A stretch of 30,730 nt of DNA from GCA-003244245 sp036521655 (GCA_036521655.1 DATDHI010000247.1:1-30730); one strand, 5' to 3'; counted from the first letter of the stretch, positions 1 to 7,729 are shown. Notes: generated by a model from the letters alone, not told the origin. Numbers and translations: made by a program.

Positions 1-68
1 CGTCGGCGCGCAGCAGTCGGGCCCGACCGGAAGATCTTCCGGTCGGGCCCGACTGCTGCGCGCCGACG
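1..68. repeat. 68-bp perfect palindrome, possible bidirectional terminator
   Basis: Bases 1-34 are the exact reverse complement of bases 35-68, with the centre at AAGA/TCTT and no unpaired loop. The right edge touches the stop codon (69-71) of the minus-strand glutamate-cysteine ligase gene, so transcripts of that gene would run straight into it. A rho-independent style terminator is the simplest reading, although no T-tract is visible and the repeat may continue beyond the window edge. A fold-back assembly artefact at a contig end is an alternative. Confidence 0.7.
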
Positions 69-1556
69 TCAGGATGACGGCCAGGTGTGCACCGGTTGGT
101 TGGAGTGCATGTGCTCGACGTAGCCACGCAGCATGCCGGCCAGCGCGGCCGGCCGATCGGCGCCCTGTCTGGTCAGCGCCCGCACGGCCGCACGCTGCCA
201 GCCGGCGCCGGTCCGGCGCGTGTGGCAGCGCTGTTCGATCACCGTGAGGTAGCGCTCTCGCGCCGCGTCGGACATCCCGCAGCTGCGCAGCCCCTCGTGG
301 GCCAGTGGCAGCAACGTGCGCAGTACGAGCTCGTCGGGCCGGAGGCATCCGAGGCCTGGCCAGCGCAGCTGTGCGTCCATGCCGAACCGGGCCCCCGCGT
401 ACAGGTTCTGCTCCGCGGCGGTGAAGGACATCTGGTTCCACACCGGCCGGTCCAGCTCCGTCAACCCGCGCATGGCGCCGAAGAAGAACGCGGCGTTGGC
501 CAGCACATCGATGACCGTCGGCCCCGCCGGCAGCACCCGGTTCTCGATGCGCAGGTGCGGGACTCCGTCCGTGACATCATAGATCGGCCGGTTCCACCGC
601 CAGATCGTGCTGTTGTGCAGCCTTAGCTCCGACAGCGACGGTGCGCCACCCGCGGCGAGTACCGCCAGCGGGTCCTGATCATCGGTCTGCGGCAGCAACG
701 GCGAGAAATAGCGCACGTTCTCCTCGAACAGGTCGAAGATCGAGGTGATCCAGCGCTCCCCGAACCACACCCGTGGGCGCACCCCCTGGTTGCGTAGTTC
801 CGGCGATCGGGTGTCGGTGGATTGCTCGAATAACGGGATGCGGGTCTCATGCCATAGCGCGCGCCCCAGCAGGAACGGCGAGTTCGCGGCGAGCGCCACC
901 TGCACCCCGGCCAGCGCCTGCGCGGCGTTCCAGTGTGGCGCGAAGTCATCCGGAGCAACCTGCAGGTGCAACTGCACCGACGTGCACCCGGATTCGGGGA
1001 GGATCGAGTCGGTGGCGCACCGCAACTGTTCGGTTGTGCCTCCTTCCAGCGGCACCCCATCAATGTCGAGCTCGAGATCCTCGCGCCGGGAGGCCAGGAT
1101 CTGCTTGTCGAGCAGGGCGTAGCGCGACTTGGGGGACATCCACCGCCGGTGGAAATGGTCCATTCGCAGCGTCGGCAGGATGCCGATCATGACCAAGCCC
1201 ACACCCGCGGCGCGGGCGGCTGCGGCGTCGGCGGCAGTCAGCCCGGCCCGTAGCTCGCTTTCCAGGCCCAACGCCTCGTCGGCGACCAGCGGCCGCGGCG
1301 GCACGTTGATCTCGATGTTGTGCTGGCCGAGTTCGGTCTGGAACGCCGGATCATCGATCTGCGCCAGCACGGCCTGGTTCGCCATCGCGGGATCGAGCTT
1401 CTCGTCGACGAGGTTCAGCTCGATCTCCAGCCCCATCCGCTCGGGGCCGTAGGCGAAGCTGTCCCCGGCGAGCATCCGGGCCAGCGCGTCCAGGCAGAGC
1501 TGGATCTTCTCCCGGTAGCGTTGCAGGTCCTGCTGGGTGTAGACCGAACCGGTCAT
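69..1556 (-). CDS. Glutamate-cysteine ligase, GCS2 family (actinobacterial type)
   Basis: The 495-residue protein belongs to the GCS2 family of ATP-dependent carboxylate-amine ligases that join glutamate to cysteine or a related amine in the cytoplasm. Recognisable blocks are an N-terminal GLEIELNLVDE segment, FQTELGQHNIEINVPPRP, a central ANSPFLLGRALWHETRIPLFEQ region, VRPRVWFGERWITSIFDLFE and LRIENRVLPAGPTVIDVLANAAF, and the ending VHTWP, all typical of the roughly 490-residue actinobacterial branch. The ATG at 1556 is preferred to a start nine codons upstream because GGAGGGGTGAGGAC lies just before it. Actinobacteria that make mycothiol do not need classical glutathione synthesis, so the physiological product is uncertain. 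Transcription runs toward the palindrome at 1-68. Confidence 0.85.
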   Translation of the reverse strand: MTGSVYTQQDLQRYREKIQLCLDALARMLAGDSFAYGPERMGLEIELNLVDEKLDPAMANQAVLAQIDDPAFQTELGQHNIEINVPPRPLVADEALGLESELRAGLTAADAAAARAAGVGLVMIGILPTLRMDHFHRRWMSPKSRYALLDKQILASRREDLELDIDGVPLEGGTTEQLRCATDSILPESGCTSVQLHLQVAPDDFAPHWNAAQALAGVQVALAANSPFLLGRALWHETRIPLFEQSTDTRSPELRNQGVRPRVWFGERWITSIFDLFEENVRYFSPLLPQTDDQDPLAVLAAGGAPSLSELRLHNSTIWRWNRPIYDVTDGVPHLRIENRVLPAGPTVIDVLANAAFFFGAMRGLTELDRPVWNQMSFTAAEQNLYAGARFGMDAQLRWPGLGCLRPDELVLRTLLPLAHEGLRSCGMSDAARERYLTVIEQRCHTRRTGAGWQRAAVRALTRQGADRPAALAGMLRGYVEHMHSNQPVHTWPSS

Positions 1557-1765
1557 GTCCTCACCCCTCCGACCTCCGAACACCCTGCGCGCTGCACCGG
1601 CTCACCGGTTGTGCGTCCCGGGCGGAGAATCACCGTGACATAGGGCCGTGAGCCATGACCAGCCCCCGAACTGGTGGTGGCATACCCGCTGCGTGATCAT
1701 GACCACGTTGTGTGACCGGATGCCGGGTATCAGCTGCACATGGGCCTCTTGCGAGACTTTGCAGT
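1557..1765. other. Divergent intergenic region
   Basis: These 209 bases separate the minus-strand ligase gene from the plus-strand DUF2537 gene and must hold both promoters. Apart from the ligase ribosome-binding site at its left end, I see no convincing -10/-35 pair and no strong inverted repeat. A short reading frame on the minus strand here lacks coding character. Confidence 0.5.
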
Positions 1766-2068
1766 GTGGGCGACGACGTGAACAGCGGCCGCGCTGTGCC
1801 GCCCGGTGAGCCCACGCCGTGGGCGACCGGACTCCTCGTCAGTGCGGTGGCCGCAGTGGTCGCCTGGATCGCGCTGTTCAGTCTCTCTCAGGGGCTGGCT
1901 GCGGTCGGGGTCTGGCTCGTCGTGCTGGCGAACCTGCTGGTCGCTGCGGGGCTGGCGCCATCGATGTGGCTGGCTCGGGCCACCCCGATCTGGCGCTGGG
2001 TGGCCTACGGCACCGCGGCGGGCATCCTGCTCACCTGGATCGCCCTCCTCCTCTCCCTCCTCTCCTGA
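1766..2068 (+). CDS. DUF2537 family small membrane protein
   Basis: This encodes about 100 residues with a hydrophilic N-terminus followed by three predicted membrane segments: ATGLLVSAVAAVVAWIALF, LAAVGVWLVVLANLLVAAGL and WVAYGTAAGILLTWIALLLSL. Composition and position match the DUF2537 membrane proteins found next to the sepH/DUF3071 gene in mycobacteria and Pseudonocardiaceae. The function is unknown. The GTG at 1766 was chosen because it gives a short N-terminus ending in the family-like TPWATGL. No clear ribosome-binding site precedes it, so the transcript may be leaderless. A longer version from GTG 1712 is possible but its extra residues look noncoding. The gene converges on sepH with a strong hairpin between them. 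Confidence 0.75.
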   Translation: MGDDVNSGRAVPPGEPTPWATGLLVSAVAAVVAWIALFSLSQGLAAVGVWLVVLANLLVAAGLAPSMWLARATPIWRWVAYGTAAGILLTWIALLLSLLS

Positions 2069-2086
2069 ACCCCGTTCCCACCAAGC

Positions 2087-2148
2087 GCATTCAGCGGGCT
2101 CAGCGGGGCTATTGGGGCCCAGATAACCCCGCTGAGCCCGCTGAATGC
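2087..2148. terminator. Bidirectional terminator between DUF2537 and sepH
   Basis: Two perfect 22-bp arms (2087-2108 and 2127-2148) flank an 18-base loop. The hairpin sits between the converging DUF2537 stop (2068) and sepH stop (2166), where a terminator serving both strands is expected. There is no long T-tract, which is normal for high-GC actinobacteria. Confidence 0.8.
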
Positions 2149-2165
2149 GGGGATCAGGCGGGGGA

Positions 2166-2981
2166 TCAGGTGCGGGGGGAGCGGACGCCTAGGAGGACGT
2201 CTTCCCAGGAGGGGATGGTGGGGCGGTCTTTGCGGGGGCGTTTGGGGGGCTGAGGGGGGCCGGACGGCTCGGGGGTCGGCTGGGCGGAGCGGTAGGGGGG
2301 GCCGTCGTCGGGCACCGCCCGGGCGTGGACCACCGGCTCCTCGACGACGGGCTCCTGCTCGGTGGGGACTGTGCGCAGCGGCCCGGTCGACTGCGGATCG
2401 ACCAGTTCGGTGGCGTGGTCATCAACCGCGGTGACAGTGCCGCCGTGCGCCCCAGGGTGGAACGTCCAGCGCGCCCGGTTCTCCGAGCGGCCCGCACGCC
2501 AACGCAGCGCAACGACCCACTTGCCGCTCTCGCTGCGCCAGGAGTCCCAGGTCACCGCCCCGTAGTCGTGACCGCGCAGACGGAAGGTCTCGGCGACGAC
2601 ATCCTCCAGGGTGCGCACGTCGGGCCCATCGGCGCGCACCGGGTGCGCCTGCTGGGCCAGCTGCGCGATGCGGGACCGCTCCAGCAGCACGGGGTAGGCG
2701 AACCGCTCGATCCGCTGACTCGGGACGCCTGCGGCCGTGGCCACCTGCTCGACGGACGCTCCGGCCCTGATCCGGGCCTGGATCTCACGGGGTCGCATCT
2801 GGCTCTCCAGCTCGATCTCGATCTGGCCGAGGCGAGGGAGGTCACCCCGTACCGCTGCGTGCAGGCTCTCGTCCGCGGGCACCGTGAACCGCTCCCGCCG
2901 CTCACCGGACCGCTGCGCCACCGTCTCCAGGATGACCGTGCGGCCGTCGATCCCCAGACCGACCACCCGCAGCGCGCGCAT
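2166..2981 (-). CDS. sepH: SepH, septation protein (DUF3071)
   Basis: This 271-residue protein has the SepH architecture. The N-terminal DUF3071 domain (residues about 1-170) begins MRALRVVGLGIDGRTVIL, contains the helix-turn-helix-like segment RPREIQARIRAGASVEQVAT, and has the typical VRTLEDVVAETFRLRGHD and WRSESGKWVVALRW blocks. A proline-rich disordered linker and a basic tail ending RKDRPTIPSWEDVLLGVRS follow. SepH binds FtsZ and promotes Z-ring assembly in actinobacterial cell division (family knowledge). GGAGG lies 7-8 bases before the ATG at 2981. As in mycobacteria, it follows serC on the same strand, here after a 93-bp gap that contains a hairpin. Confidence 0.88.
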   Translation of the reverse strand: MRALRVVGLGIDGRTVILETVAQRSGERRERFTVPADESLHAAVRGDLPRLGQIEIELESQMRPREIQARIRAGASVEQVATAAGVPSQRIERFAYPVLLERSRIAQLAQQAHPVRADGPDVRTLEDVVAETFRLRGHDYGAVTWDSWRSESGKWVVALRWRAGRSENRARWTFHPGAHGGTVTAVDDHATELVDPQSTGPLRTVPTEQEPVVEEPVVHARAVPDDGPPYRSAQPTPEPSGPPQPPKRPRKDRPTIPSWEDVLLGVRSPRT

Positions 2982-3040
2982 CCAAGGACCTCCGCATCAT
3001 TACCCGCCACCGTAGGCCGGTGGACAGCCGCGCCGGGGGA

Positions 3041-3062
3041 GGCGCGCCGGAACAGGCGCGCC
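3041..3062 (-). terminator. Hairpin downstream of serC
   Basis: Two copies of the self-complementary octamer GGCGCGCC (3041-3048 and 3055-3062) are separated by six bases and can form a strong GC hairpin 13 bases after the serC stop codon at 3075. A second small hairpin (CCACCG/CGGTGG) lies just beyond, near 3007-3022. Together they could attenuate read-through from serC into sepH. Confidence 0.45.
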
Positions 3063-3074
3063 GCCGGCCAGGCC

Positions 3075-4202
3075 TCACTCCAGCCGCTCCACTACCCAGT
3101 CGATGCATGCCGTCAACGCGGAAACGTCATCCGGGTCGACGGCCGGGAACATGCCGACCCGCAGCTGGTTGCGGCCGAGCTTGCGGTAGGGCTCGGTGTC
3201 CACGATGCCGTTGGCCCGCAACACAGCAGCGACCGCAGTAGCGTTGACGCTCTCGGCGAAGTCCACCGTGCCGACCACCAGCGAGCGCTTGGCAGGATCG
3301 GTGACGAACGGCGTCGCGTACGGCGAGGACTCGGCCCAGGAGTACAGCCGCGAGGACGAGTCAGTGGTGCGCGCCACGCACCAGTCCAGCCCGCCGCGGG
3401 CGAGCATCCATTCGATCTGGTCGGTGAGCAGCAGCAGCGTGGCGACCGCCGGGGTGTTGTAGGTCTGTTCCTTGAGGCTGTTGTCCAGCGCGGTGGTCAG
3501 CGAGAGGAACTCCGGAACCCACCGGTCGGAGGAGCCGATCTCCTGCACCCGCGCCAGGGCGGCCGGGCTGAGCAACGCGATCCACAGCCCGCCGTCGGAG
3601 GCGAAGCACTTCTGCGGCGCGAAGTAGTAGACGTCGGCGTCGGCGGCCCGTACCGGCAGGCCGCCGGCACCGCTGGTCGCGTCGATCGCCACCAGTGCGC
3701 CGTCTGACCCGGCGGGCCGGCGCACTGGGACCATCACGCCGGTCGAGGTCTCGTTGTGCGCCCAGCCGATCAGGTCGCAGGAGGGGTCGGCGACGGGCTC
3801 CGGGGCATCCCCAGGCGGGGCGGTGACCACCACCGGGTCGGCCAGGAAGGGCGCGCCCTTCGCGACGGCGGCGAACTTCGCGGAGAACTCGCCGTAGGTC
3901 AGGTGCAGCGACCGTTCCCGGATCAGGCCCACCGCGACGGCATCCCAGAACGCAGTGGTACCACCGTTGCCGAGCACCACCTGGTAGCCCTCGGGCAGCG
4001 AGAACAGCTCACGCAGCCCGGCGCGAATCCGCCCGACCAGCGACTTCACTGGCGCTTGCCGGTGCGAGGTGCCCATCAGCGAGGCGCCAACTGTGGCCAG
4101 CGCGGCGAGTTGCTCGGGCCGGACCTTCGAGGGCCCGCATCCGAAGCGCCCGTCGGCGGGTCTGAGTGCGGCGGGGATGGTCAGCTCGGCGATCTGCGTC
4201 AT
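3075..4202 (-). CDS. serC: Phosphoserine aminotransferase
   Basis: SerC converts 3-phosphohydroxypyruvate to phosphoserine with glutamate as donor (serine biosynthesis, PLP-dependent, cytoplasmic). The 375-residue protein follows mycobacterial SerC along its whole length: DGRFGCGPSKVRPEQL near the start, LGNGGTTAFWDA, HLTYGEFSAKFA, WAHNETSTGVMVPV, the PLP-lysine segment YYFAPQKCFASDGGLW, EQTYNTPAVATL, and the C-terminal ANGIVDTEPYRKLGRNQLR. The ATG at 4202 is preferred, with GGAG about 9 bases upstream. An ATG five codons earlier (4217) is almost as good. The reading frame stays open far upstream through purC but that part is not family-like. It lies 26 bases after the purC stop, so the two are probably co-transcribed. 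Confidence 0.93.
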   Translation of the reverse strand: MTQIAELTIPAALRPADGRFGCGPSKVRPEQLAALATVGASLMGTSHRQAPVKSLVGRIRAGLRELFSLPEGYQVVLGNGGTTAFWDAVAVGLIRERSLHLTYGEFSAKFAAVAKGAPFLADPVVVTAPPGDAPEPVADPSCDLIGWAHNETSTGVMVPVRRPAGSDGALVAIDATSGAGGLPVRAADADVYYFAPQKCFASDGGLWIALLSPAALARVQEIGSSDRWVPEFLSLTTALDNSLKEQTYNTPAVATLLLLTDQIEWMLARGGLDWCVARTTDSSSRLYSWAESSPYATPFVTDPAKRSLVVGTVDFAESVNATAVAAVLRANGIVDTEPYRKLGRNQLRVGMFPAVDPDDVSALTACIDWVVERLE

Positions 4203-4228
4203 GCGGGGGGTCTCCATGGTTGCTTGCC

Positions 4229-5104
4229 TCAGAGCTGCCAGTTTGGCAGGCCCTCCGGCTCCTCCGACCACGAGGCTCCGGTGATCCGTTCGTACACCTC
4301 GATGTACCGGCGCCGCGCCTCTGCCACGATCGCGTCGGGAATGGTCGGCCCCGGTGGCTGGCGATCCCACCCGGTGCTGACCGACCAGTCCCGGACGTAC
4401 TGCTTGTCCAGGGCATACTGCGGCTGCCCGGGCCGCCAAGTCTCGGCTGGCCAGAACCGCGAGGAGTCCGACGTCAGCGCTTCGTCGCCGAGGGTCAGGT
4501 GCCCGGCGACGTCCCAACCGAACTCGAACTTGGTGTCGGCAACGATGATGCCGTTGTCCAGCGCATGCTCCGCTGCCCTGGTGTACAGCTCCAGGGTCAG
4601 GCTACGCAGGCTTTCCGCGGTAGCCCGCCCGGTGTCGCGCGCCACGTCGTCGAAGGTGATGAACTCATCGTGCCCGGTGTCGGAGAACTTGGTGGTCGGC
4701 GTGAAGATCGGTTCGGGTAGCCGGCTTCCCGAGACCAGCCCGGGGGGTAGGGCAACGCCGGACACGGTGCCGAACTTCTCGTACTCACGCAGACCCAGCC
4801 CGGCGAGGTAACCGCGAGCGATGCACTCCACCGGGATCATCTGCAGTGGCGTGCAGCGGATCGCCCTCCCGGCGAACTCCGGGGGCACGTCGGTGGCCGA
4901 GATCAGATGATGCGGCACGATATCGGCGAGTCTGCCGAACCACCACACCGACAGTTGAGTGAGTAGCGCCCCCTTGCCGGGGATGGGCGTCGGCAGTGCC
5001 ACGTCGTACACCGAGATCCGGTCCGAGGCCACGAGCAGCAGATCATCGTCGATCGAATACAGATCCCGCACCTTGCCGGCCGATAGATGCTGCACGCCGA
5101 CCAC
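4229..5104 (-). CDS. purC: Phosphoribosylaminoimidazole-succinocarboxamide synthase
   Basis: PurC (SAICAR synthetase) ligates aspartate to CAIR using ATP in de novo purine synthesis. The 291-residue protein shows the family landmarks: SAGKVRDLYSIDDDLLLVASDRIS at the nucleotide-binding N-terminus, IPGKGALLTQLSVWWF, IPVECIARGYLAG, EPIFTPTTKFSDTGHDE, and IIVADTKFEFG with DEALTSDSSRFWP. The start is a GTG at 5104; no ATG in frame fits and no clear ribosome-binding site is visible. It heads a probable purC-serC(-sepH) transcription unit. A pair of 24-bp direct repeats lies 34-99 bp upstream. Confidence 0.93.
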   Translation of the reverse strand: MVGVQHLSAGKVRDLYSIDDDLLLVASDRISVYDVALPTPIPGKGALLTQLSVWWFGRLADIVPHHLISATDVPPEFAGRAIRCTPLQMIPVECIARGYLAGLGLREYEKFGTVSGVALPPGLVSGSRLPEPIFTPTTKFSDTGHDEFITFDDVARDTGRATAESLRSLTLELYTRAAEHALDNGIIVADTKFEFGWDVAGHLTLGDEALTSDSSRFWPAETWRPGQPQYALDKQYVRDWSVSTGWDRQPPGPTIPDAIVAEARRRYIEVYERITGASWSEEPEGLPNWQL

Positions 5105-5137
5105 CGTACCCAGCGCATCCCCGCAGCACGGCGCGCC

Positions 5138-5203
5138 ACATGGATGCTTGTCGCTGTCCGCAGGACACCTTGGAAAGCGACATGGATGCTTGTCGCTGTC
5201 CGC
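5138..5203. repeat. Pair of 24-bp direct repeats upstream of purC
   Basis: Identical 24-base copies occupy 5138-5161 and 5180-5203, a 42-base period. Each copy contains ATGGATGCTTGTCGCTGTCC. The second is preceded by AGCGACA, which pairs with its own TGTCGCT to form a 7-bp stem around an 8-base loop; the first lacks that arm. The placement upstream of purC fits either a regulatory site or a small dispersed intergenic repeat. Confidence 0.75.
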
Positions 5204-5291
5204 CGTCCCCGTCGCGTGCCCACAACCCGTCGAACACCCCGTTGCGGGCCCGCCGCGAAGCTACCGCCTGACGGTCCGGGAGACGCCGCAC

Positions 5292-5303
5292 TATCGTGGC
5301 GGC
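5292..5303 (+). promoter_or_regulatory. Possible -10 element of a leaderless promoter
   Basis: TATCGT at 5292-5297 matches the actinobacterial TANNNT -10 pattern and ends six bases before the GTG at 5304, the spacing expected for a leaderless transcript starting on the codon itself. No ribosome-binding site is present. The gene it would serve is now frameshifted. Confidence 0.3.
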
Positions 5304-6063
5304 GTGGCGGGGTGTAGCGACCGGGTGACCTGGCGTCTCGAGCTGCCCGGGGCCTGGGGTGGCCGCCTCGACCCGGCGTGGCTGCCCACCAGTGGCACCG
5401 ACAGCTGGCGCCGGGTCTTTGAGGGCGAGGACCTCGCAGCGCGGGTGTTCGCCGCCGGGGGTGCGGGACTGCGCTGGGCCCAGCTCGCCGACGCGGCGGC
5501 GGTACTGGGCCCACACTTTGGCCCAGTACCGGCTGCAGTGGTGGGTCGCCGAGCAGGTCGCTGCCGGATGCCCGACCGGCGCTGACAGGCATCTGGCGGC
5601 GCTGGCCGTGGACCCCGCGCTACGCCCGCCGCTGCGCAGCCACCTGGGCGGCCGGTGGCGGCTGTGCGGGTTGGTGGGCGGCTCGCCAGTCACCCTGGAC
5701 CAGTTCGACTCCGCCGACCTGGCCGAAGGATGCGCCGTCGCTCATCGCACCGGGGTCGCTTTCGAGGCTTATTGGGCAGAGCCGGACGCTGCGGTGCCCG
5801 CTCCGGCGCCTGCCGCCCGCGACGGCTGGACGCCTGCAGTGGACACCGCGCTGCGGCTCGCGGCCTTCGCCGCCGAGGAGTCGGTGGCCACGCTGTGCGC
5901 CGCCGCGGCCACCGGCCACACCGGCCCGGACGTGCTGAGTAGGCCGCTGTTGTGCACGCTCGGGTTGGCCGCGGCGCAACGCGCCGTGGACGATCGCAGC
6001 ATGCGGTGGGCCGAGCCGGTGGCCGCCGCTGGCCGCACGAGAGTGAGCGCGCAGGTAGGTTGA
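5304..6063 (+). pseudogene. Frameshifted hypothetical gene
   Basis: Coding character runs from GTG 5304 (residues CSDRVTWRLELPGAWG onward) to LADAAAVLGP near 5512. It then continues in the next frame as TLAQYRLQWWVAEQVAAG and on to a TGA at 6061-6063. The first frame stops at 5585 and the second has no sensible N-terminus, so one surplus base (or two missing) lies near 5512-5519. This is exactly in the loop of a perfect 12-bp hairpin (arms 5500-5511 and 5520-5531). The restored product would be about 250 residues, alanine-rich and soluble, and I do not recognise it. It is followed 5 bases later by the start of a broken reductase gene, so the two were probably an operon. A sequencing error at the hairpin cannot be excluded. 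Confidence 0.65.
5500..5531. repeat. 12-bp stem hairpin at the frameshift point
   Basis: CGGTACTGGGCC (5500-5511) and its exact reverse complement (5520-5531) flank the 8-base loop CACACTTT. The reading frame of the surrounding gene changes inside the loop. Such hairpins promote both replication slippage and base-calling compression. Confidence 0.75.
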
Positions 6064-6068
6064 CCGTC

Positions 6069-6358
6069 GTGAACGTGGCTCCCGTGCGGCTGTTGCTGCC
6101 CGAGCCGGAGAGCGTCACTGTCCTGGAGGCGCTGGAGGGACTGGCGCTCGCCGATCGAGCCCCCGACCACCGACCGAACGTGGTGCTCAACATGGTGGTG
6201 ACCGCCGACGGAGCCGCCGCGGTAGGGCAGCGGAGCGCCCCGATGAGCAACCCCCGCGGACCGGGAGTTGTTCCATGAGCTGCGGGCGCAGGTGGATGCG
6301 GTCATGGTCGGCGCCGGCAGGGCGGTGCGCTCGGTGCTCTTACGCACTGCGCCGGTAG
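6069..6358 (+). pseudogene. Truncated RibD-like pyrimidine reductase remnant
   Basis: From GTG 6069 the frame reads VRLLLPEPESVTVLEALEGL and then PNVVLNMVVTADGAAAVGQR, the N-terminal signature of actinobacterial RibD C-terminal/dihydrofolate-reductase-fold pyrimidine reductases. After APMSNP the frame breaks at a run of five C (6251-6255). Removing one C restores SNPADRELFHELRAQVDAVMVGAG, the next family block. Homology then fades after about 95 residues, and the citA stop codon lies at 6363 on the other strand, so roughly 150 C-terminal residues are missing. The gene carries both a frameshift and a 3' deletion and is very unlikely to be functional. Confidence 0.75.
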
Positions 6359-6362
6359 CCGT

Positions 6363-7499
6363 TCAGGAGTGTGCGATCTCGTTCCAGCCCTCGACGTCCT
6401 GCGGGCCCCGTGGATCGGCCCCGATGTACTTCGCGGCAGGACGCACGATCCGGCCGGTGCTCTTCTGTTCCATGATGTGCGCACACCAGCCCGCGGTGCG
6501 CGCGCACGTGAACATTGCCGCCATCATGTGCGGCGGGACCTGCGCGAAGTCGAGGATCACCGCGGCCCAGAACTCGACATTGGTCTCGAGGGCCCGGTCC
6601 GGCCGACGCTCCCGCAGCTCGGTCAGCGCAACGTGTTCCAGGGCCGCCGCGACCTCGTAGCGTGGAGCGCTGAGTTCCTTGCAGATCCGGCGCAGCACCC
6701 GGGCTCGCGGGTCCTCGCTCCGGTACACCCGGTGACCGAAGCCCATCAAGCGCTCACCGCGATCCAGCACCCCGCAGACCACCTGTGCGGCGTTACCGGT
6801 GCGTTCCGCCTCCTCGATCATCGGCAGTACCCGGGCCGGCGCGCCACCGTGCAGCGGGCCGGACATCGCGCCGATCGCCCCGGACAGGCAGGCCGCGACA
6901 TCGGCACCCGTGGAGGCGATCACCCGCGCGGTGAACGTCGAGGCGTTGAGCCCATGTTCGGCGGCCGAGACCCAGTAGGCGTCCACGGCCTTGACGTGCG
7001 CTGGATCGGGGTCCCCGCGCCACCGGGTCATGAAGCGCTCGGTGATGGTGGAGCACTGGTCGATCCGGTGTTGCGAGACGGCCGGCTGGTGGATACCACG
7101 CGCGGACTGCGCCACGTAGGACAACGCCATCACCGACGCCCTGGCCAACTCCGCGCGGGCCTCGCCGTCGGTGATGTCCAGCAGCGGGCGATAACCCCAG
7201 ATAGGGGCGAGCATCGCGAGCGCGGCTTGCACGTCTACCCGGACGTCACCGGTGTGTACCGGCAGCGGGAAGGGTTCCGCGGGCGGCAGGCCGTGCCCGA
7301 AGCGTCCGTCGGTCAGCAACGCCCAGACGTCGCCGAAGGTCACGTGACCGGCGAGGTCCTCGATGTCCACGCCGCGGTACCGCAGTGCTCCGCCGTCCCG
7401 ATCGGGTTCGGCGATCTTGGTATGGAAGGCGATCACGCCCTCTAAGCCGGGCTTGAAGCCATTGGTGGTGTTCGCCACAAGTCCGTTCGACGCTGTCAC
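6363..7499 (-). CDS. citA: Citrate synthase 2 (CitA-type)
   Basis: This 378-residue enzyme condenses oxaloacetate and acetyl-CoA to citrate. It matches mycobacterial CitA rather than the larger GltA: GLEGVIAFHTKIAEPD at the start, ALRYRGVDIEDLAG, the histidine motifs GPLHGGAP and GFGHRVYRSEDPRAR, and the ending CAHIMEQKSTGRIVRPAAKYIG. The usual catalytic aspartate position holds glutamate (TNVEFWAAVILDFA), which I recall as normal for this branch. The GTG at 7499 is chosen because GAGGAGG stands 5 bases ahead; the upstream in-frame extension is arginine-rich and not family-like. It is divergent from pdxH-gltA, giving two citrate synthases within 3.4 kb. A broken reductase gene points toward its 3' end. 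Confidence 0.9.
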   Translation of the reverse strand: MTASNGLVANTTNGFKPGLEGVIAFHTKIAEPDRDGGALRYRGVDIEDLAGHVTFGDVWALLTDGRFGHGLPPAEPFPLPVHTGDVRVDVQAALAMLAPIWGYRPLLDITDGEARAELARASVMALSYVAQSARGIHQPAVSQHRIDQCSTITERFMTRWRGDPDPAHVKAVDAYWVSAAEHGLNASTFTARVIASTGADVAACLSGAIGAMSGPLHGGAPARVLPMIEEAERTGNAAQVVCGVLDRGERLMGFGHRVYRSEDPRARVLRRICKELSAPRYEVAAALEHVALTELRERRPDRALETNVEFWAAVILDFAQVPPHMMAAMFTCARTAGWCAHIMEQKSTGRIVRPAAKYIGADPRGPQDVEGWNEIAHS

Positions 7500-7729
7500 G
7501 CTGTCCTCCTCGCGCGCTCGGGCCCCCCTTCTGGGGCACGCGCGGTGACCGACCGGCCGGCAGGTGGGGCGCACGCCACAGTGCGGCGCCGCGCGGGCTG
7601 GGATAACAGTGCACCCGATGGCTACTCTGCGGCAACGCCCCGGTAGTGGCGTCCGTCACCGAACCCGGTGACACGGCGTCAACGACGTAGGTTCACATCA
7701 GTGGGACCGCGATTCGGGGAGCGTGCAGG
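7500..7729. other. Divergent citA/pdxH promoter region
   Basis: This 230-base gap must carry the citA promoter leftward and the pdxH promoter rightward. TAGGTT at 7688-7693 is a plausible -10 for pdxH. An 18-bp inverted repeat lies just upstream of it and is listed separately. No small gene is supported. Confidence 0.5.
7655..7672. promoter_or_regulatory. Operator-like palindrome upstream of pdxH
   Basis: GTCACCG (7655-7661) and CGGTGAC (7666-7672) form a perfect 7-bp inverted repeat around AACC. It overlaps the expected -35 region of a promoter whose -10 could be TAGGTT at 7688-7693, the position of a repressor operator. The cognate regulator is unknown. Confidence 0.4.

Noticed and set aside
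2325..3707. Long plus-strand open frame opposite sepH and serC
   Set aside because: It lies antisense to two confidently identified genes. Its protein is arginine- and glycine-rich with no family motif, a usual by-product of high GC.
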